Positions 1 to 14,243 are shown, counted from the first letter of the stretch. The stretch is 64,000 nt of DNA from Carallia brachiata (GCA_021464245.1 JADCRB010000078.1:2045192-2109191); one strand, 5' to 3'. A program made the numbers and translations. Notes: generated by a model not told the origin, from the letters alone.

Positions 1-2940
1 GCTCGAACAACCTTCACATTTACTATACCAACAGGCTTCTTCATAGCCTCTCTGTTATCCACTCGAGAAAAATGTAGATGTATGATCAGATATGTGATTA
101 ATAACTTCCTTATAGAAATTTAAATTTGACACAAAACTTATTTTGATTCAAGCACGAGATCAATGACAACAATGCGAGTAAACCCGGGCTTAATACTTGG
201 TTTATTACATATCCAACAAAAATTTTGCTTATAAAAAGTTGAAGTCAGACTATGTTGAATTATGAAGCTTTTCTTACTTTTTGTAAGGATAAATTAAATA
301 AAATTTAAGAAAAATTAGACGAAATCCTTAGTCCGCTCTACCAACAAATTTCCTTTTATCAGGATATCATCTCCAACTTTCAAGCATTTTACTTATCTTT
401 TTCTCTTCTTGGTGACAAGTAATGTTCTGCATAACTTTGAAACTTACGCTGATCCATCGAGAATATGTATGCCAAGTGCCTGTGGCCAGAGATAGAGGCT
501 AGCAATTTGCTTTCCTATCAATTCCTGCTAGCAATAACAAATTCAATTACAGAAGGCTGGCACATGAATGCACACATGTAGATGGTGAAGGATAGAGTAG
601 TATACACGGATGTTTATTATTTACTGTATTTCAAAGGTTGACCGCTCAAACTGCGGCCTAAAAATGATAACCGGATTTTTGACAGATTAATCATTTGATG
701 TGGTGACAGGCATTTTGATTTAGTGTAACTTAACTTAGTCTTGTCTCCTAAAAATTCTGATGTCAACACTGTCAAATTTTCAATGAAGAATTATTACTTC
801 CATAAATCTGTTCAAGCATGCTCTGCTCTGTCTGGTCAACGTATGGTGTGCTTATACGTGGCTTCCACAACGAGCAATGGAAACTATACAAGCAAAGTGA
901 TATCAGATGCAATTCTATGATATGCCCAGACAAGCAAGTTGACTTATGAAAAAATAGCCTTTTTTTATGGGTGGAAGTGGAATATTTACGGCACAAGATA
1001 AAATAGCAGAAGTTGACTAAAGAGTGTATCTTGGATATGATCCTTTCATTTCTTTTTCGCCATCACCTCAAAAAGTCAACCAGCAGAAGATGTCGTTTTA
1101 AGCATTTTTTATGAGTACAACTCACCATAAACATTATTCACAATCAAAGTGTAACCTGCAAGTTACATAACATCATTGGAAATTCGGAAGTTATGAGAGT
1201 ACCTGGACGAATTGGTACACGCCCGGGATGGCCATAATATCAGCTCCAAGCACTTTCATCCCAAAGTCTACATGTGGCTGCAATTGGATACCTATGTATG
1301 TAACTTTGATAATTCAAAATCAGAGAGAAAGGCTGAAAATTGGCAATCTAAAAGTTTTAAAATCCTAGGAAAGCTCTCCATTTGCTTCATTGCTTACCTT
1401 CTCCAGCAAAGAGAGGTTGATGCTGGCAAAACAAGGAAATGTAGGCACAAGAGGCTTCAGAGTGATCCGAGGGGCTGCAGATACTTGGACATCAAACAAC
1501 TGAGAACAATATCAAACACTTGCTTACAATATCTGATTTAAAAAATATAATTATCAAACAATTTTAGGTGTCAAACAGATGAGTAAATATGCGTGAAAAC
1601 AAAGAACTTGTGTTGCACGTGTTAACATCAAAAGAATAGACAGTTGACTTAAACTTGCTTGGAACATTGTGGGAACAAGTTGCACAAGCATTTCTTACCT
1701 GAACTCTAATTGGTAGAGACAGGAAATTCAACATTAGAGTTATGTTCAGATTTCCAGCCCATCTTAGTGCGGTCTCAATTACTGTTTCTTTTTCATTAGT
1801 GTCATGCACTTTGACACCTGCCATTGTAACAAGTAAAAACCAACGAAAAGGTTGAAAAAAAATGTTTGGTAGACAACTTATTGGTGGCAACTTGGCACAA
1901 GGCTGAAAAGTGTCAAACATAACATTCAGAAGCTGAAGTACCAGTGCAAAATAATGGGCCCCAATATCTGATACCCACCACTTATTATAGGGGGAAAAGA
2001 ACCAAGACTCAAACTCTGAAAATCTACGGACTTCAAATGAAACTTGCGACTGTATTCTGCAAATATAGGGCTCATCATGCTTCTTAGTATACCGCATATT
2101 GCCTGTTGCAAAAGTAAAATCAACTTAGAAGAATCTCACAGATCAAAATCACTTAAGCAGCAATGAATTGTGAATTTCCACTTCCGGCTGGAAAGGTTGA
2201 TCCATTATTAATAAAATTAGACGTTGATGAAGTTATAATTACCTTGTCAATGTACGGCCACATATAGGATACATACTTATTCAACCAGTCAATCTGCGTG
2301 AACGAGACTTCAAGAAATCACTAATTTCAACTTAATCAAGATGAAATACTGACACAAATAAAAAAATATATTAACCCAAAAATGGAATAGAGACCTAGAC
2401 CTTACACGATCATAATCAGGATGCTTCACCCACAAGGGAATTTCTGAGGAAATATCGATCAGTGAGCTTTTATCAAACTCATGAAGTGGCCTGACAGTGG
2501 GTTCCTGCATAAATGTAACATGTTTTGCCTTGGTGAAAATCAATTTCTGTAGTTAACATTGTAAAATTCCACTCATGCATGAACATGACTAGAGACATTG
2601 AAACAAGTACTTCAATTGAGCAATTAGTTGCATGAACAAGCCAAAATGTAAACATTAACTAAATTTATCGCCCCCAAAAAAAGGGGACATTGGTTGATAA
2701 TAACATGCTTCATGTCAGAAAATTCAATTAGGATCACCAATTTAGAATTGACGAATGTTGCCATTGTATATCTAAAAGTTGTAAAAAAGGAGAAGAAGGG
2801 CCTGGTCTAAAAGGTGTCAATGTTATTACCTTAACATCTCCAGGATCGAAGTAAATGAATATAAAGAAGCCTAATAAAAAGCCTATAGGAATTCCGATTG
2901 CAAATCCAATTATTCCTAACAAAGCACTCACAAATCCCAT
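1..2940 (-). CDS. SYT3: Plant synaptotagmin, SYT3-type (partial, 3' end outside window)
   Basis: Synaptotagmins of this plant family tether the ER to the plasma membrane through an SMP lipid-binding domain and two C2 domains. Exons on the minus strand: 2830-2940, 2406-2504, 2243-2293, 1979-2102, 1699-1817, 1398-1499, 1203-1277, 448-524 and 1-51 (cut). All have GT-AG borders and compatible phases, giving about 269 residues. Residues 2-32 form a glycine-rich hydrophobic anchor (starts MGFVSALLGIIGF). The SMP domain follows, with EIPLWVKHPDYDR, SYMWPYIDK, LKWAGN-like RWAGNLNI, and PRITLKPLVPTFPCFA. The last exon reads KKPVGIVNVKVVRA, the start of C2A; the calcium-binding loops lie beyond the window. 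The ATG follows a splice acceptor (CAG then ATAATG), so the 5' UTR is probably split. No lesion was seen. The N-terminus resembles SYT3 more than SYT1 from memory, so the paralogue assignment is less sure than the family. Confidence 0.9.
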
Positions 2941-3210
2941 TATCTGCAATCAATCCAAATGTAAACTGTAAATATATATACATATATATATGTTTTGATA
3001 GAAAATGGAAATTTAACAAAAGGGTTGGGGACTGGGGGGGAATTGCATTGGGAATTTTGGAAATTTTAATGGTAACGAAATTTCGCGAGGAGGACGAAAA
3101 GAAAGCGAAATCGGAAGAAGCTCATTGGATGGAGCGGCAAAGGAAACCGACGGATAACAGTCTTGCCGTTTAGTCCACGTGTCCACGAGAAAGGCCAACC
3201 TCTCGGCCAA
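2941..3210 (-). other. Probable 5' UTR/promoter of the synaptotagmin gene
   Basis: A splice acceptor lies directly upstream of the minus-strand ATG, so transcription should start further up, probably in the higher-GC stretch 3060-3210. I could not fix the matching donor. The open frames here on both strands overlap one another and match nothing I recognise. Confidence 0.4.
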
Positions 3211-5950
3211 TTTACGATTTTGCCCTTGTTATTTTGGGTTGCGGTTATTGGTTCGGTAGTTACGTTTTTCAGCTTTGATGTCGGCCAACGTACGGATTTG
3301 AAGTCTATGTTGTCCACGTCTCTTTTTGGCGAAAAGCAAAAGCCAAAAAAGTGAATGCAGGCACTTGCCTAGTGCTCGAGCTTGACAAATTATGTCTTAA
3401 AAAGGCTCAAGTTCACGAGCAAACACCATGCTCTATTAAATTCATGAATTTGATTATCCGTTAAAAATCATGAGTTTGATTTCTTATTACAATATTTACT
3501 GAGATTAAACGTAAGTTTATAAAATTTATTCTTCTAATAACATATAATTTTTTGAATAAATTTTTTTGATACTATCTTACTTTCTCAATCTTAAAAAAAG
3601 AAAAAAAGTTCATCGAGCGCTTAGTGGCTCCATACGTCATATGTGACTACATATGTCCAATAAAGCTTCACTATAATTGATCAAAAAAAAAAATAAAGCT
3701 TCACTATAAGCATATTAATGTGGAAGAAAATCTAAGTAGCAATACTTAATGAACAACATAAAAAATAAATAAAAAATGTAGACTAATTAAATTTCACTTG
3801 GTCTCATAAGAAACTAAATGTAGGAAAATTATTTTATAACTATATTGTGTCTACTATGTTATTCAATAAATGTTGTTACCTATTAGTGTTCTTAATGTTT
3901 TACAGTTTTGAGGCACGTAAAAAATGTGGGTTAAGATATGTTTAAATGGGTTTGACGCGTATTGGGGGTGTTAAAATTTGAATGGCCTAAGAGTTTCACA
4001 GCCCATAATTTCAATGAAGAAAACAAATAAATTTGCGCAAAAAGACCACAAATTATTAGGTATCTCTACTATTTTCTCCAAAAAAGAAAAAAGAAAAAGG
4101 TGTCTCTAAACTTGCTAGATAACTTTGCTTTTTGGCAACACATTCAGACTACAGTTGAAACTGAAGAGAATCTTGTTATTATGACTTATATATAAAAGCC
4201 ATATTTAAATTAGGAGAGGATAATGGTCTCATGAGGTGTTTGTTCATCAGAGGCAAACAAATATGAAGTACCTGACATGTCGGGTCAATAAATACTTTTT
4301 TTTTTTTACACTAAAACATAGAGTATTTCATTACTCAGAAAGATCATAGGACAATAGATGTGATAGCCTTAGGGGTGGGTTGTTAGCCCAATCTAGAGAA
4401 AAAGGTCATATTTAGTTTGTCTAACAATCTAATCAGCCGCTCTATTAGTACTTTTCGATATATAAACAAAAATATACCGATAATACGAAAGCGATAATTT
4501 AAGAATATTTATAAGGATAGAGTCAATAAATAGTAAGTCAACTAGAAATCGCATACCCAAATACAAAGAATGACACTTCAACAACTTTGGGTAAAAACCA
4601 TGTTCATTTCATTATTATGGACACTGACCTGGACAAGATACAATGAACAATCCCCCTCCTCCTAAGCAAATTGCTCTCAGCGCCACACTCCCCCAAAAAT
4701 CTCAATCTAGCAACAAAAGAAAACAAAAGTAGAACAGGCTAGATTCTTGGAAGCCTAGAGATTTCTGCCACGTTTGCTTAACATGGGGACTTATCTCTCC
4801 ATCGTTACTTCAATCTTACTTAATTAACTGCCAAAGCGCTAAATGAACCTTATGTTATGCAATTCCGATGGTAATTAGTGTAGCGGTTAGTAACAATAAT
4901 TAATTATGGGTTCCTATATTTAAAAAAAAAACACAGCAATTAACTATGGGAAGATCTTACAGTTCAATGTACATGTTCCAAGCGAGTTACAAAATATTTG
5001 TTTGAGTTACGTTGTTTGTTGATCAGAACAATAAGACGAGTTGGGTACATGTGGAGAAGAAACTGTAGTTTCATGCATTGAATTGCCAACGACTAGACAG
5101 ATCAAGCACGTGGTGAGGAGGGAGAATTTTTTTGGCCTCTCCCCCCTTAGCCACTATCTTAATTCTTATTGTAATCTTATTTCGTTTGATGCCCACGTTA
5201 TGTTTGTATTTGTGTATGTGGAAGTGGGTGGGAGATAGCAATCTCTAAAGTATAAATTTTGTGTAACATTTGAGAAGAACAATAGCCACGTATAAAGTTT
5301 TGGCATACCCTATGCGATAAAAGATGCATATTGCACATTATTGTTCTTGGGTATAACAAAGTCATTAATTGAAATACTTCTTGGGACAACAACAATTAAT
5401 AAATTAATTTATCTTTTTTTGTTCGCTTAGGATGTGCATGGTACGTAATATAGTATAAAATAATATGAGATAAACTAATATTATTCCATTATATAAAAAT
5501 AAAATTTGTAATCTCCAATTCATAATAAAATGATTATGAAGCAACTATATGACATGCTCAAAAGTTTGACCCTTCACCAAAATATGACCGACGAAACCAG
5601 TCCATTTGCATGATTGTAGCTAATTCCGAAATTGAGGAACCTTCGGGCAGCTTCTATTCTTGCAATCTTCTTCTTCCCCTCCAATTTTCCTTTTCTTTTC
5701 CAATTTCATTTTCAGTTAAATTATCTATGGTGTTTGGTGTTTTTACTTACCTTTTTTTTACTTCAACTTATTTATAATCTTACATTAGATATTTTTTTAT
5801 CTCAAACAAATTTTATTTATTATATGATATAAAATTATAATTAAATTCTATTAAAAAAAATAGTCAAAGTAAAAAATTCACTTCATTTATCATTGGAAAA
5901 GGGGACTCTGTTATTGCATTACCTGCAGGTCCACGAACTCCTAATTCTTA
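3211..5950. other. Intergenic, no gene seen
   Basis: AT-rich sequence with short homopolymers. No open frame resembles a known protein. The stretch about 3360-3660 has the look of a decayed short retroelement, but no diagnostic end was found. Confidence 0.6.
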
Positions 5951-6395
5951 TGCTATCTTTTGTTTAGGATATAAAGTGAGGTAAAGAACAAAAAAGAAAA
6001 AATGTTATTATTCTTTCATTTTCTCACAATTTTTCTTTCTCACAATTTGTTCATCTATCAAAATAATTTATTTTTTTGACAATTTTTTCTCTCACAAATT
6101 ACTATTTATTTTTTAATTATTTTTTTCTCAACTTTCTCATCTATCAAAAAAAGCTTATTTTTTTACAATTTTTTCTCTCACAAATTACAATTTATTTTTT
6201 AATTATTTTTTTTAACTTTCTCATCGATCTAAATAACTTATTTTTCTTACAATTTTTTTCTCTCACAAATTACTATTTATTTTTATTCTCATCATTTTTT
6301 CTCGCAATTTTTTCACTTATCTAAATAATTTTATTTTCTCATAACTTTTTTTCTTATAATTTTTTTTACACTTTTTTCTCAATCCAAACACACCA
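5951..6395. mobile_element. Short TIR element (MITE, TTA target duplication)
   Basis: The element is bounded by TTA direct repeats (5948-5950 and 6396-6398). The left end contains TTTTGTTTAGGAT and the right end, reverse-complemented, TGTGTTTGGATTGAG. The interior is low-complexity and repeats TCTCACAAATTAC(T/A)ATTTA three times. The same interior motif occurs in the elements at 7979 and 12645. A 3-bp TTA duplication suggests the PIF/Harbinger (Tourist) group, though the TIRs are imperfect. Confidence 0.5.
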
Positions 6396-7978
6396 TTAAT
6401 GATAAAATTGTGTGAAAATTTTTAATTCGATTCATTTAGTATAAAAGTGAATTAAAATAATAATTAATATTATTTTTGGTTTATCTTGATAAGCGAATCA
6501 ACATTATTATAATTGTGCGGTTAAAGTTTCCCCAAGCAAACCAACAAAAAAAGAATTCACATTCGCTCGCTTTTCTCTGACGTTGTACGGACATTAATTG
6601 AAGGAAATGGACATTTTCCGTCGTTTTCTTTCTTTTTTTTCTCTGTCCAGTGTCCACACATTATATGCATTGTTTACTTTATACTTTTTCCATGGTCAGC
6701 ATAGCATTCAGGAAGGGAAATGATAACGATTAGAAAAAGTTAAATTTCACGAGTTACATACGGTTGTATTACTTTCTCTCCTTTCTTTCTTTTTTTTGCG
6801 GGCTCAGTATGTATTTTTATGAAAATTATTATGTAATTTTACTTAAATAATATTAAAATAATATTAAAATTTTATTTAATAATATATAGTAATTTATTTA
6901 TTTTTTTATTTGTTTGAACTTGACTATCTAATGTTGTACATAACTTCAAAGCTTCCAAATGTTTTTTTGTCTTTTTTTTTTATTTGGTTAAAAAAATAAA
7001 AAGATAGGGATAGTATCTCACAATCCTGTTAAAAATTATTATTTCTACTCACAAGATAAATTTTAAAATTTTTAAATAATTATAAATCTTAATATTATAA
7101 TATAAAATAATATATTTAATTTTACTAAACGTTTTGACAATTTTTAAATTTATGACTTTTTATTTTTATTTGTTCTTGAAGTCCTTAAATATGCTGCGAG
7201 GATTCCATGCCACTTGTACTTTGCGAAAGCCACGCCGCATTAGCCACTGGCGGTTGAGGGAGCTGACCCTACTCCTTAGCCAAATTCAGAGCATAGTGGG
7301 ATTGGGAATGCCACCAATCAATGTGTCCTCTCAATTTTTTTTTTTTTCTTTTGGACATATAAGACAAAAGTAGAAATGCTTTTACCCTGTGCTGCTCTCA
7401 CGTTCTGTCGGGTGATGAATTTTAATCGTAAACGTATGTCCTATAAATTAATTAAGATTGCGTCGAAATGGGATAATTATTTTTTTAATATTAAATTTTT
7501 ATGAATTTTTTTAATTGAGTATGAATTTTTTTAATTTTTTAATTAAATTTATATTTTTTAAATTATTTATAATCAAATTTTTTTATCAACTATTAGCAGT
7601 CAAACTATTAAAAATATACTTTAATAAAATAAATATTAATAAAAAAGTATAAATATTGCTTCTTTTGTATTTTTTGTTTTAGTATTAAAAAAATCAAAAA
7701 ATGTATTTTAGATTTTTTTAATTCACTTTTATTTTGTTAAAAGTTTACTTTAAACTATTTGATTGTCAGCTGTTGATAAAAATGACTCGATTATAAAAAT
7801 TTAAAAGGTATATGATTCAATTAAAAAAAGTTAAACAGCTTAAATTTAATTAAAAAAATTATTAAAATTTAAAATAAAAATAGTTATTATGCTGCATCGA
7901 AATTAAAATAATGTGACCCAAATGGAACGCGTAAGATGCAGCAAGAAAATGCCAGCGATAATTATGGCGCCATTCTAA

Positions 7979-8211
7979 TGCTTTGTTTGGCAAAGCATAG
8001 GAAAGAAAAAAAAAATAAAAAAATATTTTCTATTTTTTTTTATTTATTTTTTATTACTTCAAATAATTAATTTTTACTTTTTCTCTCACAAATTATTATT
8101 TATTTTCTTTCTCACAACTTTCTAATCATTACTTTTTATTAATTATAATATTATTATTACTGTATAATTTTTTATTTATTTTTTTCACTTTTTTTCAATC
8201 TAAATAGAATA
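7979..8211. mobile_element. Short TIR element (MITE, TAA target duplication)
   Basis: Flanked by TAA at 7976-7978 and 8212-8214. The left end TGCTTTGTTTGG pairs roughly with the reverse complement of the right end, TATTCTATTTAG. The interior has the CTCACAAATTATTATTTATTTT motif shared with neighbouring elements. Confidence 0.42.
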
Positions 8212-8939
8212 TAATAGATCACAATTTCCCAACAGAGACGTTAGACTTAGCCAAAAAATAAGGGGGTCCAGACGGGTAGAGAAGCTCTGAGGGTAAAGCA
8301 ACGTGGGCAAAACAGGAATAATTTGATTTTTTTTCCCCACAATACGTAACACAAATCGGGAATATTTTGATATGTTTTTTCAGTGATTAAGATTCGCGCA
8401 AGTGGTTAAGTCATGTATTTATCATTCCTATTAATAGATTTTCGCAAATATATTTAGAATGTCGTTTAAGTAGTAGAAGTCGATCATTATCAGATTACAA
8501 GTTTTATATTAGAATCTCTATTAAAATGTTCTAAATTTGAACCTTTTTTCATATATTCGGTAAGATTAAATTTAAAATCACAGAGTTTGCTCTTCTAAAA
8601 AATATAATATTTTTTCTTACAAAATTATTAGATACCACATCTATTTTTTATTTTTTTTGACAAAAAAATGATTTTTACAAAACTAGCGTACCAAGCGTGG
8701 CTACAAGCCAGCATATGTAAGAAGAAAATCCAAAACATCTAAATAAATGATACTTGATATTTTTGCTAATTTTTTAGTATAATTCATTCACTCATAACTT
8801 CTCACCATACAAATTTTTTATTTTTTTTAATTTTGAGTAGACTTTATTTATGTGTAATATAAATTATATGTACTAAAAAAATTATTAAATGAGAAATCCC
8901 CATATAAATCCAATGTCTGTTTTATTGGTCAAACCTTTA

Positions 8940-9407
8940 CACTGTATTTGGATAAAATTCTTGAGGGAGAGGAAAGTGGAGGAGAGGATCATTAGAGGAA
9001 GAGAATATTTTCTATCCTCTTTTGTATTTGGAAAGAGGTGACGAGAGGGAGGAAAATTATAAATTCTTTTGTTTGGGAAATGGTGGAAAGTGGGGGAGAA
9101 GAATATAAAATATGTTGAAATAACAATTTTATCATTCATAATAAATTCTATTAAGATATTTTGTTTAGGTAAAATTATAATTTTTAAATTATGTAAGGGT
9201 AATTGAATCATTTAATAAATTTAGTATGAGAACTAACAACTTTCCTCCCATTTTTGGGAGGATTGGTTTTGGTGGGGTAGGAAGGATTAGAGGAATTAGA
9301 AACTTTCATCTCTCTCACTTTTTAAACATTTTTCAAACACAATAATTTACCTTAATTCTCTCACTTTCTTCTCCCTCCCCTCACTTTCCCCCCTCTCAAA
9401 CACAGTA
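8940..9407. mobile_element. TIR element, Tourist-like MITE
   Basis: Flanked by TTA at 8937-8939 and 9408-9410. The left end CACTGTATTTGG matches the reverse complement of the right end TACTGTGTTTGA. A wider inverted repeat extends about 60 bp inward as purine-rich GAGGGAGAGGAAAGTGG on the left and pyrimidine-rich CTTCTCCCTCCCCTCACTTT on the right. No transposase frame is present. The open frame on the minus strand here follows from the purine/pyrimidine bias and is not a gene. Confidence 0.6.
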
Positions 9408-10798
9408 TTAATGGCACGTTGCCATTTATGATAGGTTTTGTTGCCAAACACGACAAGCATAAACATTAGTATTTTTTTTTTGACCACATAAACACTATTA
9501 TTTTTTTTTTTGACATGACATAAACACTATTATTATTAGTCGCAAGATTTGTGAGCCACGTATAGTATTTTCGTGCACAATAAAATGGGCATGTGATAGA
9601 ATAGTAACAAATATCCCATTTGGTTTGATTTCTATTCATTCTGGAGCCTCAACTCAAATGAAAAGAACGAAACAAAAAAAAAAAAAAGAACAGAGACGAA
9701 TGAATGAATTATACCACAGCCCGAAAGCTCACGTCATCTTTTTCCAAATCACATGTGATTTTGAGTAAAATAAAATCACATTTAAATTCTCGAACTTTTT
9801 GACCGAGTCTGCGTAGATGATAAGATCTATTTTTTTTTTTACATAAATTTTTAAATCATGTGCAAACAAGTAATTTTTTTTCTTTTAACGAGTTATTTAA
9901 TTTAAATTAAACATAAACAAAGTATCTACACTTACATAAATTACTAATTTCAATATAACATTTTCAATGCATTTTGATGACTCAAATCTATTGAATCTCC
10001 TTTAATAAATGAGTAATTGATCTTTGATTATTATTAATTAGTTATATAGAACCGTTTATTACATGAATACATTTCGGACATATAAGTAATTTGTTTTCAT
10101 TTTATTGAGCTATTTAACCTAAATTAAATTTAAACAAAGTATCCAAGCCTCCACACTCAATGTAGTATTATAATTATTGGATTATACTTTTTTTTATTTT
10201 TTTATGCATAACTATAATTAAAGATAAAGATTACAAATATATAATCAATAATTATATTTTATAGTCCAACATGTGCTGATATTTGTCCCCAGCCAAAATT
10301 TTCGCGTATGTACAATAATTTGATTGGATGCTTTATGTAAATCGAAAAATAATATTCAACTGGGTACAATTACATAGATGTAAGTTAGGAAGAAGAACAA
10401 ATTTTTTGGTCCAAAGAATAAAAAAATTTTCAATAATTTTAAGTGTTTGTTTTGAAAAAAATAAAAATATTTTGATTAGTTATCTTATATTTTATAATTG
10501 CTTGTAACTTCTTAAAATTAAGCCAAATAATTTTTCTCCGTTTGTATTGAGTGTGACGCAGTTGTTAAAAGCACGTGAAAAATTTTTCACCTGTATGCGC
10601 CCTTCCCCTTAAATTGTACCGGCAGTTTGGTACTACAAAACTGCCGTTTACTTTGTGCTTAAAGGAAACTAGCATATAAGTCCGGTTTGAGTTAACAGTC
10701 GAATATTACTGTTACTGATTGTTATTATTGATTGCTGCTACTGATTATTGATTGTTGATTTTTACTTGCTGTTAGCTGATTGCTGATAAAATTAATAA

Positions 10799-11423
10799 GG
10801 TGTTTGGTTAATTTTATACTTACTGTTACTGTTGAATAATAAAATGTCTAATTTAGTCATATAATTTATGTAGATATATCATCTTAAAAATTTTATTTTT
10901 ATATTTTTATTATTTTATATTTTAGAATAGTATTTTACAAATACTATTGAGAATTATTTTACTTAATTTTTAATTTTTTTTAAATTAATTTTTATTAAAT
11001 GATAAAAATTATTATATTTGAATTTTTTTTATAAATGTCAATATTAAAGAAAATTGAAATGAAAAAAATATTATTTAAGAATACTTGAAAAAAATTATTG
11101 AAGTTATATAAATACTAATAAAATAAATTAACATATCTAATTCATGTGTCAAGTAAAAAAAATAATAGTAAAATTATATAAATATTCTTTAAGGGTAATT
11201 TAGTTCATATAAATTATTATTAATATTAAAAAATAAAAAGTAATCAAAAAAATAGTAAAAAGTAGTTCATAGCTACTTTTCAATCAGTTGCTATTATGAA
11301 GTTAAATAAGAAAATAAGCAGAATCAAACAGTAATACTAAAAAATTTACCAAATGCATTTCTTCCTACTTTTTTAAAATGAAACACAAATATACCCCTTC
11401 AAAAACTAACCCAAACACTCCCA
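10799..11423. mobile_element. TIR element (MITE-like), about 625 bp
   Basis: The left end GGTGTTTGGTTAATTTT is complementary to the right end AAAAACTAACCCAAACACTC. TAA flanks both sides (10796-10798 and 11424-11426). The interior is AT-rich and non-coding. The family is uncertain. Confidence 0.5.
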
Positions 11424-12644
11424 TAATCAAAGTAAAATATTTGATAATTTTTTTATATAAAAGTAAAATAAAATTAAAATGATAAATATTATTAAATAAT
11501 TAAAATTTTAAAAAAATAAATAAATTATTAAATTTCATGAATCGACTGATCAAAACATGACTATCTATATATAGGAACATGGATGGTGTTTTCTACTTTT
11601 CTGCAATTCCAAATCTGGGCATTTTCTGTTCTGTTTTACGTTAAACAATTGTACGTTTTGTGCATCAGCTAATTTGTCTCTTTCTCTTTTTCTTAAACAG
11701 CAGCTAGTTTGTTCGTAAGCTAATTTGTCAGATATGGCCTATATGATTACTGATTCACGGGCATTCAACAGTACCTCAGTAAGGGGTGGGCCACCCATTA
11801 TGTAATGTTATTTATTGTCATGTCTTGCAAAGCTTATCCTAAAATTTCGACCACCTGTTTTGGACGGATTAGAAATGAGCATACCCCCATGCTATGTTCC
11901 GATAAAGAAGCCGATATAGGGGTCTAGCATTCAAAAAAAAAAAAATAAAAGGATGAAATTAGGAAAATAAAAAGTTAGAGAGCTTTTTTTTTTAATCTTT
12001 TTTGAAGTTTTTGAAAAACGCAATGTGAAAGAAGAAGTTTAAAGAACATTTGTTTGAAAAATGGCAAAAAGTATAATTAAACAAAAAAAATATCATAAAT
12101 TTGTTTTTGTCCATATGCTAAAATTAATGAGTGCAATAAAAGTAATTAGTATGGGTAGGTATGTCATTTTAAAATTTAAGTAAGAGAACTAATAATTTTT
12201 TTATACAAAATTAAGAGTAATGAATTTAATAGATGGGGGAAAGAAAATCCCCATCCCATAAAAGAAAAAATAGTCAAAATAACCCCCTTTTCCCTTTTAT
12301 TTTTCTGTCTCCCCATTTGCCCTTTTCGTCTGACAAGGGCTCAATTTTTGGCACCCAAGTGCTATAATAGGAAAAGCTTACAAATTTTAATACCTAGAAT
12401 TTGTCTCAGAAAAAACCTCAATAGAGGGTTTGGTATAGTCCGAATTGCAAAGAAGTGTGTTGCCTCTTGCCTAGAACTTTAACCCCTCCTTCAAAGACAA
12501 AAACAAAAATCTCCATAAATGTTCTCGCCCGTCATTGTGGCACTATACTCCCTTTTACGTTTCTTTAATTATTTGCGCTTTAATTCAGCGCTTATTGAAT
12601 TGGAGGCAAATGAGACTTTAACTTAGTTTCAATTTGAGGCCTTA

Positions 12645-12975
12645 TGCTCTGTTTGGTTTGTTGGATTTGTACGAGAAAAAAAAGAATTAGAAAAAAAATC
12701 ATAATCATTATATCTCATTTTCTCACAACTTTTTTATCAATCCGAATAATATTATTTTTTCACAACTTTTTCTTTTACAAAATACTATTCATTTTTCTTT
12801 TACATCATTGTTTTCCCACAATTTTTTCATCAATTCAAACAATTAAATTTTTCACAACTTTTTCTCTCACAAATTACTAATCATTTTTCTTTTTCATCAT
12901 TCTCTTTCTTATAACTTTCTCATCAATTCAAATAATTTTATTTTCTCACAACTTTCTAACAATGTAAACACCCTA
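12645..12975. mobile_element. Short TIR element (MITE, TTA target duplication)
   Basis: TTA direct repeats at 12642-12644 and 12976-12978. The left end TGCTCTGTTTGGTTTGTTGG aligns with the reverse complement of the right end TAGGGTGTTTACATTGTTAG. The interior repeats a CTCACAAATTACTAATCATTTTT-like motif, as in the elements at 5951 and 7979. The plus-strand open frame inside is an artefact of this repeat. Confidence 0.52.
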
Positions 12976-12978
12976 TTA

Positions 12979-14240
12979 AGGTCAGTTATTCACTTATTTT
13001 AAGGGTAATATCTGCGATTGAGTTATTCAGGAATGAAGAATTTCATCATAAAACAAAGGTAATTCTGATTAAAGAAAAGTTGGGGAAATGATGTTTTTAT
13101 TTACATGAACATATCAAACTTAAACATAAGAATAATTCAACTAAGAGAAAAGACCTAATTCACTTCGACGGCGGGAAGAAAAGAAAAGAGTGACATAAAT
13201 TGACTTGAAAATATTTAATTACAAAATATTTGAAACAATTAATTCTGATTATAATAAAATAGAATAAAAGAAAAGATTCGTATGACTGGATCAATTGTAT
13301 TTGTGATTAATCTTTTGTTTATTATTGTTATTATTTCTCTAATTAATTAAGAAAAATATTTGTTTTTGGTGCAACACTTTGATTTTTTCAGTGTGCAGCC
13401 AAACAATTAAGTAAATTGTTAATATTTATAAATAATATTAAATTTTTATCGCAATTAAGACCACAATCTTAAATTAACATCGCTCATTTGTATACTAATC
13501 ATTTAATATCTTACTATATATATGAATAAGATGTAAAACAATGTGCTACAAACTGATTTGCTCGCAAAATAAACGTGAATCACGTAAAAAATCTGAAATT
13601 ATTGCGAACCTAAATTTACTACAAGAATAATAATGAGAACAAAAATAAAAAAAAAATCGTGACAAATTTAAAAGGAATCATGCTACAGAAAATTAGAAAG
13701 TGGGGTGGAAATTAAAAAGTAAGTACACTCAAACATAAAAGCCAAAGCATAAAAGGCTCGTCACTTCAAGTGATAATTTAATAATTAATTAATATTTTTT
13801 TACATTTGTAACATGAGTTAAAATTTATATGTCTGCGTTGTTCTTTGATAAATGATTGAATAAGTTTTAAATTTTATAATTATTATGATTTTTGACAGTA
13901 AAATCACACCTAACTTCACTAATATTTAAATAAAGTGTTTATTTTTAAATATAATTAAATGAGTTAATTTTAAATAAAAATTACTCTGATCTTAATTATT
14001 AAATTTAATGAACTACATATCCACCATAATTTTTGTTGCGCCGAAAAAAGAAGCCAAAAAGACACGAATCTCATAAATGCACGAGTGAGAGAAAAACGTT
14101 ACCATGTCTTTTCTTTGAACACTTTCATCGCTTTTTTTAATTTTGAGTAATTAGAAAAAAAAAAACTCCCACTATTTTAAGGGCTTTTTTGGTTCTCTCT
14201 AGAAAAAAAAAACGTCTCCATTTTATTATTATTATAATTA
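12979..14240. other. Intergenic, upstream of EIN2
   Basis: AT-rich sequence with no recognisable gene. The distal promoter of EIN2 lies in its right part. Confidence 0.5.
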
Positions 14241-14243
14241 TAA

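Noticed and set aside
1564..2097. 177-codon minus-strand open frame
   Set aside because: It reads out of frame through synaptotagmin exon 4 and the following intron. Only the part 1699-1817 is in the coding frame, as exon 5; the rest is intron read-through.
8885..9211. 108-codon minus-strand frame
   Set aside because: It overlaps the left end and purine-rich arm of the TIR element at 8940-9407; strand bias of the element removes stops.
12644..12880. 78-codon plus-strand frame rich in F, I and S
   Set aside because: It lies inside a low-complexity MITE interior; the composition explains the open frame.
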